From contig NZ_CP017183.1 in the NCBI RefSeq assembly GCF_001729785.1, positions 1,798,001 through 1,862,000 of the forward strand: 64,000 bases of DNA, written 5' to 3'. The notes under the pieces were generated by a model. That model was not told where the DNA came from. It searched no databases and worked only from the letters and a program-made list of their open reading frames with translations. This DNA is from Enterobacter hormaechei subsp. xiangfangensis (lineage in GTDB: Bacteria; Pseudomonadota; Gammaproteobacteria; Enterobacterales; Enterobacteriaceae). A program made the translations under genes and the position numbers. Of the stretch, positions 41,773-50,475 are shown piece by piece; position 1 is the stretch's first letter, and each line of letters starts with the position of its first letter.

Positions 41773-42444
41773 ATGATGCCTGAAATTCAAAAGACGCTGG
41801 CGTTCGACCAGACCGAAATCAAGTTTACCGGTGACGGCAGTAAGGGAACGTTTGAAGGGTACGCCTCGGTTTTCAATAACACCGATTCCGATGGCGACAT
41901 TATTTTGCCCGGCGCTTTCGCTGGTGTGGTCGCTAACCAGAGCCGCAAGGTGGCTATGTTCTTTAACCACCAGACGCGAGCCATCCCGGTTGGCAAGTGG
42001 GATGCCATGCACGAAGACGAGAAGGGGCTTTTTGTACGTGGGCAACTCACTCCGGGGTTAAGCCTGGCCGAAGATCTGAAGGCCGCCATGCAGCATGGCA
42101 CGGTTGAAGGCATGTCGGTCGGTTTTTCAGTCGGCCCCGATGATTACACCGTCGGCACGTCAGGCCTGATTTTCAAAAACATTTCTTACCTGCGGGAAAT
42201 CAGTGTCTGCACCTTCCCGGCAAACGAACTGGCAGGCGTAACTGCCATGAAGAGCATCGACGGCATTAAAACCATTCGTGACGCGGAGGCCTGGCTGAGG
42301 GATTCAGTCGGCCTTACGCGCGCTGAAGCGCAGGCGTTTATCGCCCGCGTGAAGTCCGCAGGCCGAAGCGAGTTCGGCGGCGGCGACATTGACGCGCTGG
42401 CACAGCGCATAACTTCCTTTGCCGCTAACCTGCGGAATCCTTAA
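41773..42444 (+). CDS. HK97-family prohead protease
   Basis: The protease of about 223 residues cleaves the capsid scaffold domain during maturation. The start region is typical (FEGYASVFNNTDSDGDIILPG). The catalytic histidine is in MFFNHQTR and the serine in GMSVGFS. Three close ATG codons exist (41764, 41773, 41776); the GGGGGCC ribosome site suits 41773 or 41776. Confidence 0.9.
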   Translation: MMPEIQKTLAFDQTEIKFTGDGSKGTFEGYASVFNNTDSDGDIILPGAFAGVVANQSRKVAMFFNHQTRAIPVGKWDAMHEDEKGLFVRGQLTPGLSLAEDLKAAMQHGTVEGMSVGFSVGPDDYTVGTSGLIFKNISYLREISVCTFPANELAGVTAMKSIDGIKTIRDAEAWLRDSVGLTRAEAQAFIARVKSAGRSEFGGGDIDALAQRITSFAANLRNP

Positions 42445-42455
42445 CGGAGCAAAAC

Positions 42456-43619
42456 ATGTCTGAATTAGCAACCCTGGAAAAAGCGATCGAGAACTCCCAG
42501 AAAGAAGTGAAGGAGCTTATCGAGGAGCAGCGTAAATCCATCAACCAGAACGGCGAAATCAACAAGCAGCTGCAGACCGATCTGGCTAAAGCCCAGGATG
42601 AACTGAAAACGACCGGTACCCGCCTGTTCGATCTTGAGCAGAAGCTGGCTGGCAACTCGCCTGAACAGACCGCCAAGAAGTCCTTTGCAGAGCGCGTATC
42701 CGAAGACCTGATGAAAGGCTGGGACGGCTCACGCACCAAAGCGAAAGTGACCAGTTTTGATAAAGCGATTGGGTCTGGCGCCAACTCCGCCGGCGCCCTG
42801 GTTCTGCCGCAGCAGAATCCTGGTATCTTGATGCCTGGCCTGCGCCGACTGACTGTCCGTGACCTTCTGGCCCAGGGCCGAATTTCCAGTAACGCGCTTG
42901 AATACGTGCGAGAAAACGTCTTCACCAATGCCGCCGCTCCTGTGGCCGAGGGCACCCTGAAGCCGGAAAGTAACATCACCTTCACCAAAGAGACGGCGAA
43001 CGTCAAAACCATCGCCCACTGGATCCAGGCATCGCGCCAGATTATGGACGATGCGCCAGCGCTTCAGTCCTATATCAATACCCGCATGATGTATGGCCTG
43101 GCGCTGGCGGAAGAAAACCAGATGCTCAACGGCGACGGTACCGGCGATAATCTGGAAGGACTCAACGTGGTTGCAAATGATTATGAGACTGCGCTGAATG
43201 CCTCGGGTGATACTGGTGCGGATGTGCTGGCGCACGCTATCTATCAGGTATCACTGAGTGAATTTGAAGCCGATGGCATCGTCCTTAACCCGGCAGACTG
43301 GCACCGGATTGCGTTGCTGAAAGACGCCAACGGCAACTACATCCTCGGTGGCCCACAGGCGTTTGCGTCAAAAGTGCTGTGGGGGCTGCCTGTTGTCTCC
43401 ACCACGGCGCAGGCGGCGGGTAAATTTACCGTTGGCGCGTTCGGCCTGGCCTCTCAGGTCTGGGATCGCATGGATGCAACTATCGAAATCAGCAACCAGG
43501 ACCGCGACAACTTTATCCGCAACATGCTGACCATTCTGTGCGAAGAGCGCCTGGCGCTGGCGCACTACCGTCCTGCCGCCATCGTCACCGGCGATATTGC
43601 GGTTTCTTCCGGCGAATAA
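42456..43619 (+). CDS. HK97-type major capsid protein
   Basis: The 387-residue protein closely follows HK97 gp5 (385 residues). The N-terminal coiled-coil delta scaffold ends at K103, where the protease should cut before AIGSGANSAG. The residues that form the HK97 covalent chainmail are at the same positions: K169 in TLKPES, N356 in IRNMLT and catalytic E363 in LCEER. Capsids of this phage are therefore likely cross-linked. Confidence 0.95.
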   Translation: MSELATLEKAIENSQKEVKELIEEQRKSINQNGEINKQLQTDLAKAQDELKTTGTRLFDLEQKLAGNSPEQTAKKSFAERVSEDLMKGWDGSRTKAKVTSFDKAIGSGANSAGALVLPQQNPGILMPGLRRLTVRDLLAQGRISSNALEYVRENVFTNAAAPVAEGTLKPESNITFTKETANVKTIAHWIQASRQIMDDAPALQSYINTRMMYGLALAEENQMLNGDGTGDNLEGLNVVANDYETALNASGDTGADVLAHAIYQVSLSEFEADGIVLNPADWHRIALLKDANGNYILGGPQAFASKVLWGLPVVSTTAQAAGKFTVGAFGLASQVWDRMDATIEISNQDRDNFIRNMLTILCEERLALAHYRPAAIVTGDIAVSSGE

Positions 43620-43655
43620 CAGAAGGGCGCGGTCAGCAATGGCCGCGTTTAACCT

Positions 43656-43961
43656 ATGAAAATTAAAGCTCTCCGTATGTTCTCGCATTATCACCTGGGC
43701 ACTGTATCCCAGGGCGAAACCCGCATCGTGAAAAAAGAGGTTGGCGAGATGCTGGTAAAAATGTACCTGGCTGAAGAGGTTGAACCTGAGAAGGTGAAAA
43801 ACTCCAGTCCTGAACAGCCTGAACAGCCTGAACAGCCTGAACAGCCTGAACAGCCTGAACAGCCTGAACAGCCTGAACAGCCACAAAAAGCCAAAACCGG
43901 GGGTAAAGGTGGAAATAAGCGCGGAGCAGATGGCGCTGATAAAGACGCATCTGAGGGTTGA
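43656..43961 (+). CDS. Hypothetical head-region protein with (PEQ)n repeat
   Basis: The 101-residue protein has a short N-terminal domain (MKIKALRMFSHYHLGTVSQG, then IVKKEVGEMLVKMYLAEEV). Eight tandem Pro-Glu-Gln repeats and a basic Gly/Lys-rich tail follow. The position between capsid and connector genes is typical for small accessory head proteins. The repeat is encoded by a perfect 9-bp DNA repeat. Confidence 0.65.
   Translation: MKIKALRMFSHYHLGTVSQGETRIVKKEVGEMLVKMYLAEEVEPEKVKNSSPEQPEQPEQPEQPEQPEQPEQPEQPQKAKTGGKGGNKRGADGADKDASEG
43809..43880 (+). repeat. 9-bp tandem repeat, eight perfect copies
   Basis: CCTGAACAG is repeated eight times without change. Each unit adds Pro-Glu-Gln in frame, so copy-number change alters linker length without a frameshift. 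Confidence 0.95.
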
Positions 43962-44235
43962 TAACGACGCCGAAGACTCTCTTATCACTGCCTACACCAC
44001 GGCGGCCGTCGATTATGTTGAGAAATTTTGCGACGGTTCGCTGGTGGAATCCCTTTCGCCGCCCCCTGAAGACAAAGAGCCTCCCCGGGAGGTTCTTTTT
44101 ACGCCCGGGATCTGGGCGGCAATGCTTCTGCTGATTGGCCACTGGTATGCGAACCGGGAAGCCGCGTCGCAGAATCTGGCGGAAACCCCGCTGGGCGTTG
44201 AGGCGTTGCTGATACAGCACCGTCGGTGGCACTGA
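43909..44235 (+). CDS. Head-tail connector protein (gp6-like)
   Basis: The 108-residue protein has the HK97 gp6 pattern ALIKTHLRVDNDAEDSLITA, then YTTAAVDYVEKFCD, and WAAMLLLIGHWYANREAAS. It forms the adaptor ring below the portal. It starts at GTG within the end of the preceding gene. Confidence 0.88.
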   Translation: MEISAEQMALIKTHLRVDNDAEDSLITAYTTAAVDYVEKFCDGSLVESLSPPPEDKEPPREVLFTPGIWAAMLLLIGHWYANREAASQNLAETPLGVEALLIQHRRWH

Positions 44236-44426
44236 TGGCCTGCTCCGGATGCGCCGCCCGGCGTGAATGGCTTAAAAAGTGGATGAAAATCGCCTATGAA
44301 CGAGCAACAGGTAAGCCAGCTGCTGGCAGCAATGGCAGCCCAGACAGCAGCAATGAACCGACTGGCGGAGTCAAACGAGGCTCTGACGGCGGTGATCTAC
44401 CAGTCGATGGTAGTGGAAGAGAGTGA
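44235..44426 (+). CDS. Small phage protein with CxxC motif
   Basis: The 63-residue protein starts MACSGCAARREWLKKWMKIA, coupled by a TGATG overlap to the connector gene. The conserved start is typical of a small protein found in this place in HK97-type phages. Its C-terminal part overlaps another small gene in a different frame and looks low in complexity. Confidence 0.55.
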   Translation: MACSGCAARREWLKKWMKIAYERATGKPAAGSNGSPDSSNEPTGGVKRGSDGGDLPVDGSGRE

Positions 44427-44475
44427 CGCTGAACTTCCACAGCATACTTATCTCAGCGGAAATCCCAGGGGGTGA
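44296..44475 (+). CDS. Nested 59-residue phage protein
   Basis: This ORF encodes MNEQQVSQLLAAMAAQTAAM and ends TYLSGNPRG. It overlaps the preceding small gene by 131 bp in another frame, and its stop overlaps the next start (GTGA). The amphipathic helical sequence and the coupling on the 3' side suggest that it is real. Function is unknown. Confidence 0.6.
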   Translation: MNEQQVSQLLAAMAAQTAAMNRLAESNEALTAVIYQSMVVEESDAELPQHTYLSGNPRG

Positions 44476-44810
44476 GCATGCAGGCCGGAAAACTTCGTCA
44501 CCGCGTTACATTGCAGAGGCCTGTTAAAACCCAGAATCCGGCTACCGGAGCCATCATTAACGGCTGGGCTGACGTTGCTACCCTGTGGGCCAGTGTTGTC
44601 GATCTGTCCGCGCGTGAGTTTGTAGCGGCCCAGGCAGGGCAGAGCGAAGTCACGACGCGGATCACTATTCGCTGGCGCGATGATGTAACCAGTAAGCACC
44701 GAATCCTTTATCTCGGCCGTGTTTATAACGTCCATGGCGTTCTGTCCGACGATAAAAGCGGGCGCGAATATCTGACACTTCCATGTTCGCAGGGGGTTAA
44801 CGATGGCTGA
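44472..44810 (+). CDS. Head closure / head-tail adaptor protein
   Basis: The 112-residue protein has the SPP1 gp16-like pattern MQAGKLRHRVTLQRPVKTQN, and RITIRWRDDVTSKHRILYLG. It seals the connector after packaging. GTG 44472 or ATG 44478 can start it. Confidence 0.87.
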   Translation: MSMQAGKLRHRVTLQRPVKTQNPATGAIINGWADVATLWASVVDLSAREFVAAQAGQSEVTTRITIRWRDDVTSKHRILYLGRVYNVHGVLSDDKSGREYLTLPCSQGVNDG

Positions 44811-45288
44811 TGGTATTGAGTTCAGCATTACTGGCGTCGATTCTTTGCTGGGAAAACTGGATGCCGTCAGCGTCGATCTGCGTCGCAAAGGTGGCAGGGC
44901 TGCGCTCAGGCGTGCCGGCAACATCATCGTCGAGAAAGCGAAGACTAACGCCCGTCGCGTTGATGACCCGGGCACCGGCAGGAGCATCGCAGATAACATC
45001 GCCATGCGCTGGAATGGCCGTCTTTTTAAGCGTACGGGCGATCTCAGTTTTCGCATTGGCGTTCTTCACGGCGCGGTCCTTAAAAAGCACCCCGATCTTG
45101 GCAGGAATGCACCCACTCCTCACTGGCGCCTTATTGAGTTCGGTACCGAAAATGTTCGTGCCCAGCCAATTATGCGCCCGGCAGCGGAAAGCAGCATCGG
45201 CGAGGTGATAAATACCTTTGGCACTGATTATGAAAAGGCCATTGACCGTGCCATTAAGCGCGCTCAGAAAAAAGGAATACCACCATGA
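44803..45288 (+). CDS. HK97 gp10-family tail completion protein
   Basis: The 161-residue protein has LRRKGGRAALRRAGNIIVEKAK, shown here in part, and HWRLIEFGTENVRAQPIMRP, which is the family signature. It lies at the head-tail joining interface. It overlaps both neighbours. Confidence 0.88.
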   Translation: MADGIEFSITGVDSLLGKLDAVSVDLRRKGGRAALRRAGNIIVEKAKTNARRVDDPGTGRSIADNIAMRWNGRLFKRTGDLSFRIGVLHGAVLKKHPDLGRNAPTPHWRLIEFGTENVRAQPIMRPAAESSIGEVINTFGTDYEKAIDRAIKRAQKKGIPP

Positions 45289-45650
45289 TTGCGCCCATAT
45301 TTGGTGTATGCGCGGCAAGTGCGGCGGTAACCGCGCTAATCGGCTCTGATCCTGTTCGACTATACCCCTTCGGCCAGCAGGATGATGCTGTCGTTTACCC
45401 GTATGCGGTGTGGCAGAACGTCACTGGCTTGACGGAAAACTATCTGGCGCATCGGCCGGATGCAGACTCCTTTTCGCTGCAGGTAGATGCGTACGCCGAC
45501 ACGGTGGACGAGGTTATCGCCGTCGCCTCTGCGCTGCGTGATGCCATTGAGCCGCACGCGTACATCACACGCCTTGGCGAGCAGGAGAAAGACCCGGAAA
45601 CAAAGCGCTATCGCTACTCATTCGATGTTGACTGGATAGTCACTAGATAA
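45285..45650 (+). CDS. DUF3168 tail terminator-like protein
   Basis: The 121-residue protein has the DUF3168 pattern VCAASAAVTALIGSDPVRLYP, with FSLQVDAYADTVDEVIAVAS. Proteins of this family cap the tail tube (gpU-like). It is coupled to the previous gene by a 4-bp overlap. Confidence 0.88.
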   Translation: MIAPIFGVCAASAAVTALIGSDPVRLYPFGQQDDAVVYPYAVWQNVTGLTENYLAHRPDADSFSLQVDAYADTVDEVIAVASALRDAIEPHAYITRLGEQEKDPETKRYRYSFDVDWIVTR

Positions 45651-45665
45651 ACGTATTATTCAACC

Positions 45666-45688
45666 ACCGGCCTTGAGCCGGTTTTTTT
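45666..45688 (+). terminator. Terminator before the tail tube gene
   Basis: ACCGGC and GCCGGT enclose CTTGA and are followed by TTTTTTT. Confidence 0.7.
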
Positions 45689-45704
45689 ATGACCGGAGAT
45701 AACA

Positions 45705-46205
45705 ATGTCTGTATTGACGCAAGGTACGCAGCTCTTTGTGCTCGCAAAAGGCGCGGTGAGCGAAGTTGAATGTATCACTGCATTCTCACCCGGCAGCAAC
45801 CCGGCGGACCAGATTGAAGACACCTGTCTTTCTGAGCGCTTTGATCGCAGCTATAAGCGTGGTCTTCGAACGCCTGGCACAGCATCACTGACGCTTAACG
45901 CTGATCCTAAAAATACCAGCCACATCATGCTCTACAACCTGTCCATTTCGGACGACGAAGAGGATCAGGACCTGACGTTCGCGATTGGATGGTCAGACGG
46001 AACCGCATCGCCAACTGCGGCTGAAGATGGTGCATCCGGTGCAGTCGATGGCCTGGTGTTACCTGACAGCCGCACATGGTTCGTATTCAAAGGCTATGTG
46101 TCCGACTTCCCGTTTGATTTTGCAGCAAACACGGTTGTTTCTACTTCTGCATCTGTCCAGCGCTCCGGATCTGCTGTTTGGGTGCCAAAAGTCGTGACCC
46201 CATAA
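45705..46205 (+). CDS. Major tail tube protein
   Basis: The 166-residue protein shows a tail-tube pattern (MSVLTQGTQLFVLAKG start, FDRSYKRGLRTPGTASLTL middle). No Ig domain is present, unlike the V-like fragment near base 52. It assembles around the tape measure. It precedes the frameshifted G/GT chaperone gene, as in lambda-type tails. Confidence 0.85.
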   Translation: MSVLTQGTQLFVLAKGAVSEVECITAFSPGSNPADQIEDTCLSERFDRSYKRGLRTPGTASLTLNADPKNTSHIMLYNLSISDDEEDQDLTFAIGWSDGTASPTAAEDGASGAVDGLVLPDSRTWFVFKGYVSDFPFDFAANTVVSTSASVQRSGSAVWVPKVVTP

Positions 46206-46243
46206 AATCAGGGCGGCAACGCCCTCATTAATCAGGATAACTA

Positions 46244-46729
46244 ATGAAATTAACACTTGATGCACTCAAGGAGTCCGGCGCGTTTACCGGTCGCCCGGTT
46301 GAGAAAGAAATCACCTGGACTCAGGGTGATAAAAAAATCACCGCGACCGTGTATGTCCGCCCGATGGGTTATCACACAGCAACGTCCGATGTGCTGGCTT
46401 TTGGGGGTAAGGTCGATGGTGTGGCAGGGCGTATCGCCGCATCCATCTGCGATGAACAGGGTAAACCCATCTTCACCCCGGCTGACATTACTGGTGAGGC
46501 CGATCCTGAACGTGGAGCACTCGATAGTGGCCTGACGGTAGCACTGCTTCTGGCCATTCAGGAAGTTAACGATCTGGGAAAGACTTCGAGCTCAGCGCCG
46601 AAGACGAATTCTGGTGCGAGCTCGTCCTCAACGGAATCGGAGGCAGAACAATCGCCGAAGCGCGGGAATCGCTCTCCTTCAAAGAGTCGCAGCTCTGGGC
46701 AAAGTACCGGGAACGATACGGAAGTCTGA
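46244..46729 (+). CDS. G: Tail assembly chaperone gpG
   Basis: The 161-residue zero-frame product coats the tape measure during tail assembly. The conserved part is residues 1-112. After the slippery site at codons 111-113 the frame continues with a Ser-rich tail (KTNSGASSSSTESEAEQS), while the -1 frame encodes the T domain. Position between tube and tape measure genes is as in lambda. Confidence 0.87.
   Translation: MKLTLDALKESGAFTGRPVEKEITWTQGDKKITATVYVRPMGYHTATSDVLAFGGKVDGVAGRIAASICDEQGKPIFTPADITGEADPERGALDSGLTVALLLAIQEVNDLGKTSSSAPKTNSGASSSSTESEAEQSPKRGNRSPSKSRSSGQSTGNDTEV
46576..46582 (+). other. Programmed -1 frameshift site GGGAAAG
   Basis: GGGAAAG is read as ctG GGA AAG in the gpG frame, the X XXY YYZ slippery heptamer used by lambda G/GT. 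After slipping, translation continues with GAC TTC GAG into the T frame. Confidence 0.92.
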
Positions 46730-46905
46730 ACCCTATGTTGCGGGTTGAGTGGGGTGCCGGGCTGGTGAGCAGCATGATAGCCAACGTTAACAGAGACCCC
46801 AAACGCCCACCATTCAACCCGACCGATTTCACACTGCACTTTACCAAAGTCAAAGCTGCTGATGGACCAATCTCGTTAGAGGAAGCCAGAGCCAGCTGGA
46901 CATAA
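46582..46905 (+). CDS. T: T domain of the gpGT frameshift product
   Basis: This -1-frame segment encodes DFELSAEDEFWCELVLNGIG and onward to RASWT, the phage tail assembly protein T (DUF4035-like) domain. It lacks its own start and is made as a C-terminal extension of gpG by frameshifting. In lambda the T domain recruits tail tube subunits to the tape measure. The stop at 46903-46905 is 19 bp before the tape measure gene. Confidence 0.87.
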   Translation, partial: DFELSAEDEFWCELVLNGIGGRTIAEARESLSFKESQLWAKYRERYGSLNPMLRVEWGAGLVSSMIANVNRDPKRPPFNPTDFTLHFTKVKAADGPISLEEARASWT

Positions 46906-46924
46906 TGCCGCCACCGGAGAGTTT

Positions 46925-49384
46925 ATGGCTTCCAAATCACTTGGTACGCTGACAATCGACCTGATTGCAAAAACGGGCGGTTTTGTCTCCGGCCTTAATC
47001 AGGCAGAACGCGCCTCTGCAAAGTGGAGCAAACAGGTACAGGATGATGCAGCATCCGCCAGCGCTGCACTGGCGGGTATTGGTGCGGCAGCCGTAACTGC
47101 TAGTCTGGGTGTTGGAGCGGCTGGTTTTCAGTTACTGAAAAGCACTTCCAAGCAGATTACCGAAACAGACCGCTGGGCAAAGTCGCTAAGGATATCAACT
47201 CAGGAGCTTTTAGCATGGCAGTTTGCTGCTGAAAAGGCAGGGGTGTCCGGCGATCAGATGGCTGATATTTTTAAGGATATCGGCGATAAGATAGGTGACG
47301 CTGTCCTGAACAAGTCGGGTGAAGCAGTTGATGCCCTTAATTCCCTGGGTTTGTCCGCTGAGAAATTATCCAAAGTAAGTCCTGAAAAACAGCTCCTGGC
47401 AATTGGTGAATCACTTGGCAAGATCGGCACGAATGCCGAAAAGACAACCATACTTGAAAGCCTGGGCAATGACCTTTCAAAACTTCTTCCGTTGTTCGAT
47501 AACAATAATGAGAAACTGAAACGGTTTATTGATCTGGCTAAGGATTATGGGGTAGCGCCAGACCCATCTTCCATTGATGACCTGGTTAAAGTTAACCAGC
47601 TATTCGAAGACATGGAGGCTCAGGTTGCTGGCCTGAAGATGGAGATTGCCGCAGGTCTGGCAAAGGTTGACCTTGGACAACTGCAAAACTCTCTTGATGA
47701 ACTTCACAATGTTTTAACTGATCCTGCTGTCCTGCAGGGTATCTCTGATCTGGTGTCTGAAGTTGCACAGCTTGCTGGATGGCTTGTAAAAGCCGCCGCC
47801 GGCGCTGGTCAACTCGCCGCAAGCACCGGCAACAGATTTGCCGCTCTGAGCGGTAAAATTGACCTCAAAAATATCGATCAGGTAAATGAGCGCATTGCTT
47901 ATTTGCAAAAAAACCTTGAAGGAAGAAAGGGTTTTTATTCGCAGGACAAATCAATGTTCGCCTGGTTCACTGGTGGGAATGATAGTGTAAAAGCACTCAA
48001 CGATGAACTGAACACCCTTATCGAAACCAGAAACAGGCTGTCAAAACCTGCTGTTGGCATTCTTCCGCTTGGTGCTGCTACTGTCGGAATTGGGAAACCA
48101 TTCTCCCTTCCACCGGGCGAGACTAACGGCAAAGTTACGCCTGATGCAAGCGCAAGAAAACTGGAAAGCTCTTTCAAATCCATGGAGATGGGTTACCTGC
48201 GCCAGATTGCGCTCATCGATACCACCGGCAAAAAAACGGTGGAGGTGACCGAGCAACAGAAACTCCAGTTCGATTTGGCGGAGGGAAAGCTCACCGGAAT
48301 TAACAACGCGCAAAAAATACGGCTTCAACAGTTGGCTCAGGAAGTGGATCGCCTGAACGCCGTCAAAAAAGCCAACGAAGAAAATGCCAGGGTGGCGGCG
48401 TTTGTGGCAAATCTGCAGGCACAAAACGAGAATGCACGTGCAAATTTGGGCGTGGATGTGCAGGGTGCCGGAATCGGCAATAAGCAGCGTGAGCGGCTCA
48501 GGGAACGCCTGAGTATTGAGCGCGACTTCCTCGACCAGCAGCGGGAGCTGCAAAAGCAGTATCAGTCCCGTGATATAAGCCAGACGGTTTATGACCGGGA
48601 AACTCAGGCCCTGAAGGATGCGCAGGCCGAAAGGATCGAAGTTCAGGAGGATTACTACAAGAAAGTTGATGCGCTACAGGCTGACTGGGTAACAGGCGCC
48701 CGTGACGGACTTGCCGACTGGGTGGATGATTCCACGAACTATGCAATGCAGGCTGCCGACGTCATGAAAACCGCACTTTCAGGGATCAGCAGCAACATTG
48801 TCGAGATGCTCAACGGCAATAAAGCGAGCTGGAAAGACTGGGGTATCAGCGTTCTGAAAATCATAGAACAGGTGATGGTAAATATGATGATCGCGAACGC
48901 CGCCAGCTCTATCGGTTCGCTGTTTAGCGGTGCCGCCTCATCCTCAGCCAGTAGCGGAACAGCAATCCAGAACTACGGTGCTAACCTGCAATTAAACGCC
49001 AAAGGCGGCGTTTACTCTTCAGCCGATCTCAGTCAGTACAGTAACTCTGTCGTCAGTTCACCGACGCTGTTTGCGTTTGCAAAAGGTGCCGGCCTGATGG
49101 GAGAGGCGGGTCCTGAAGCCATTATGCCTCTTACCCGCGCGTCTGATGGTTCACTGGCTGTCCGCGCCGTGGGAAATGGCGGCGTCACGCCAGGCAGTGG
49201 AGGGGCGCCACAGGTATATATCACTATTGACGGAAACGGCAATACATCTACTCAGGGCTCAGCTGGCTTCGAACAGTTTGGCGCTGAAGTCGGGCGGTTC
49301 GTGGATAAACGATATAAACAAAACATGATGCGCGATATTCGCCCTGGCGGTGATATCTGGAATCTTGCAAAAGGAGGCCGCTGA
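46925..49384 (+). CDS. H: Tail tape measure protein gpH
   Basis: The 819-residue protein has the lambda-like start LGTLTIDLIAKTGGFVSGLN. Long alpha-helical and coiled-coil regions span about 25-600. Hydrophobic segments are seen near residues 45-65 and 650-675, and a C-terminal motif MGEAGPEAIMPLTR is typical of tape measure proteins. Its length sets the tail length: by the lambda ratio it would be close to lambda gpH (853 residues). Confidence 0.93.
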   Translation: MASKSLGTLTIDLIAKTGGFVSGLNQAERASAKWSKQVQDDAASASAALAGIGAAAVTASLGVGAAGFQLLKSTSKQITETDRWAKSLRISTQELLAWQFAAEKAGVSGDQMADIFKDIGDKIGDAVLNKSGEAVDALNSLGLSAEKLSKVSPEKQLLAIGESLGKIGTNAEKTTILESLGNDLSKLLPLFDNNNEKLKRFIDLAKDYGVAPDPSSIDDLVKVNQLFEDMEAQVAGLKMEIAAGLAKVDLGQLQNSLDELHNVLTDPAVLQGISDLVSEVAQLAGWLVKAAAGAGQLAASTGNRFAALSGKIDLKNIDQVNERIAYLQKNLEGRKGFYSQDKSMFAWFTGGNDSVKALNDELNTLIETRNRLSKPAVGILPLGAATVGIGKPFSLPPGETNGKVTPDASARKLESSFKSMEMGYLRQIALIDTTGKKTVEVTEQQKLQFDLAEGKLTGINNAQKIRLQQLAQEVDRLNAVKKANEENARVAAFVANLQAQNENARANLGVDVQGAGIGNKQRERLRERLSIERDFLDQQRELQKQYQSRDISQTVYDRETQALKDAQAERIEVQEDYYKKVDALQADWVTGARDGLADWVDDSTNYAMQAADVMKTALSGISSNIVEMLNGNKASWKDWGISVLKIIEQVMVNMMIANAASSIGSLFSGAASSSASSGTAIQNYGANLQLNAKGGVYSSADLSQYSNSVVSSPTLFAFAKGAGLMGEAGPEAIMPLTRASDGSLAVRAVGNGGVTPGSGGAPQVYITIDGNGNTSTQGSAGFEQFGAEVGRFVDKRYKQNMMRDIRPGGDIWNLAKGGR

Positions 49385-49722
49385 TGGCTCTTGAAACATT
49401 CAGCTGGTGCCCACGCATCAACGCGGAGCAGGAGGTAACGTTCCGCCGGCGCTCCGCAAAATTTGGTGACGGATATGAACAGGTGGCCGGTGACGGATTA
49501 AATCCGCGTTCACAAAAGTGGAATTTACAGTTTACCGGTACCGAAGCGTATATCGGGGCCATTAAAAACTTTCTCGATCGCCATCAGGGAACAAAGTCTT
49601 TTCAGTGGCACCCACCGCTTGAACCACTGGGGTTGTATCGCTGTGATACTTACACTCCTTCGCCGCTTGGCGCTGGGCTCTTCAACCTTTCAGCAACTTT
49701 TGAGCAGACCTATAAACCATGA
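49384..49722 (+). CDS. M: Minor tail protein gpM
   Basis: The 112-residue protein has the gpM pattern FRRRSAKFGDGYEQVAGDGL and the late CDTYTPSPLGAGLFNLSATF. It is a component of the tail tip assembly complex. The ATG overlaps the tape measure stop. Confidence 0.9.
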   Translation: MALETFSWCPRINAEQEVTFRRRSAKFGDGYEQVAGDGLNPRSQKWNLQFTGTEAYIGAIKNFLDRHQGTKSFQWHPPLEPLGLYRCDTYTPSPLGAGLFNLSATFEQTYKP

Positions 49723-50474
49723 GTCTTAACGCAGATTATCAGAAGCTTGAACCCGGCGATGAGGTCAGGCTGTTTGAAGTGGATGGCACTGCATTTGGTA
49801 CAGGTGAGGTGTTACGGTTTCACAGCTACAGCCTCGCACATACTGAAGCAGAAATAACGGCGGCCGGCGGTGACGAAAACAAGCTTCCGGCCAAATCAAT
49901 CTGGTGGCAGGGCGAAGAATATAAAGCGTGGCCATGCCAGATTGAGGGGATCGAGGCTTCTACTTCGGGAAGTAGTGCGCAACCAAAACTTTCGGTTGCT
50001 AACCTCGACAGCTCGATCACCGCCCTTTGCCTGGCTTACGACGATATGCTGCAGGCGAAGGTGACGATACACGACACCCTGGGTAAATATCTCGATGCGA
50101 AAAACTTCACCGGGGGTAACCCGACAGCCGATCCGACCCAGGAAAAGCTGAAGGTTTTCTACATCGATTCAAAGAGTAGCGAAACAAACGAGGTAGTCGA
50201 ATTCACCCTCTCCAGCCCAATGGATCTGCAGGGGCTGATGATACCTACGCGCCAGCTCCATTCGTTGTGCACCTGGTGCATCCGTAACAAGTACCGTACC
50301 GGTGATGGTTGCGACTATGCCGGAACCCGCTATTTCGACAAAAACAATAACCCGGTGAGCGATCCCTCGCTGGATGAATGCAACGGAACGCTGAAAGCAT
50401 GTGAGCTACGTTTTGGCAAAGGTAATGAGCTTTCGCATGGTGGTTTCGTCGGTACATCTTTGATCAGGAGCTGA
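49719..50474 (+). CDS. L: Minor tail protein gpL
   Basis: The 251-residue protein is a tail tip component. The C-terminal cysteine pattern is present: LCTWCIRNKY, GDGCDYAG, DECNGTLKAC. In lambda gpL these cysteines hold an iron-sulfur cluster. It overlaps gpM by 4 bp. Confidence 0.9.
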   Translation: MSLNADYQKLEPGDEVRLFEVDGTAFGTGEVLRFHSYSLAHTEAEITAAGGDENKLPAKSIWWQGEEYKAWPCQIEGIEASTSGSSAQPKLSVANLDSSITALCLAYDDMLQAKVTIHDTLGKYLDAKNFTGGNPTADPTQEKLKVFYIDSKSSETNEVVEFTLSSPMDLQGLMIPTRQLHSLCTWCIRNKYRTGDGCDYAGTRYFDKNNNPVSDPSLDECNGTLKACELRFGKGNELSHGGFVGTSLIRS

Positions 50475-50475
50475 T

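Noticed and set aside
43809..43880. Short regular repeats as a possible CRISPR array
   Set aside because: The repeats are contiguous 9-bp units without spacers and encode an in-frame peptide repeat.
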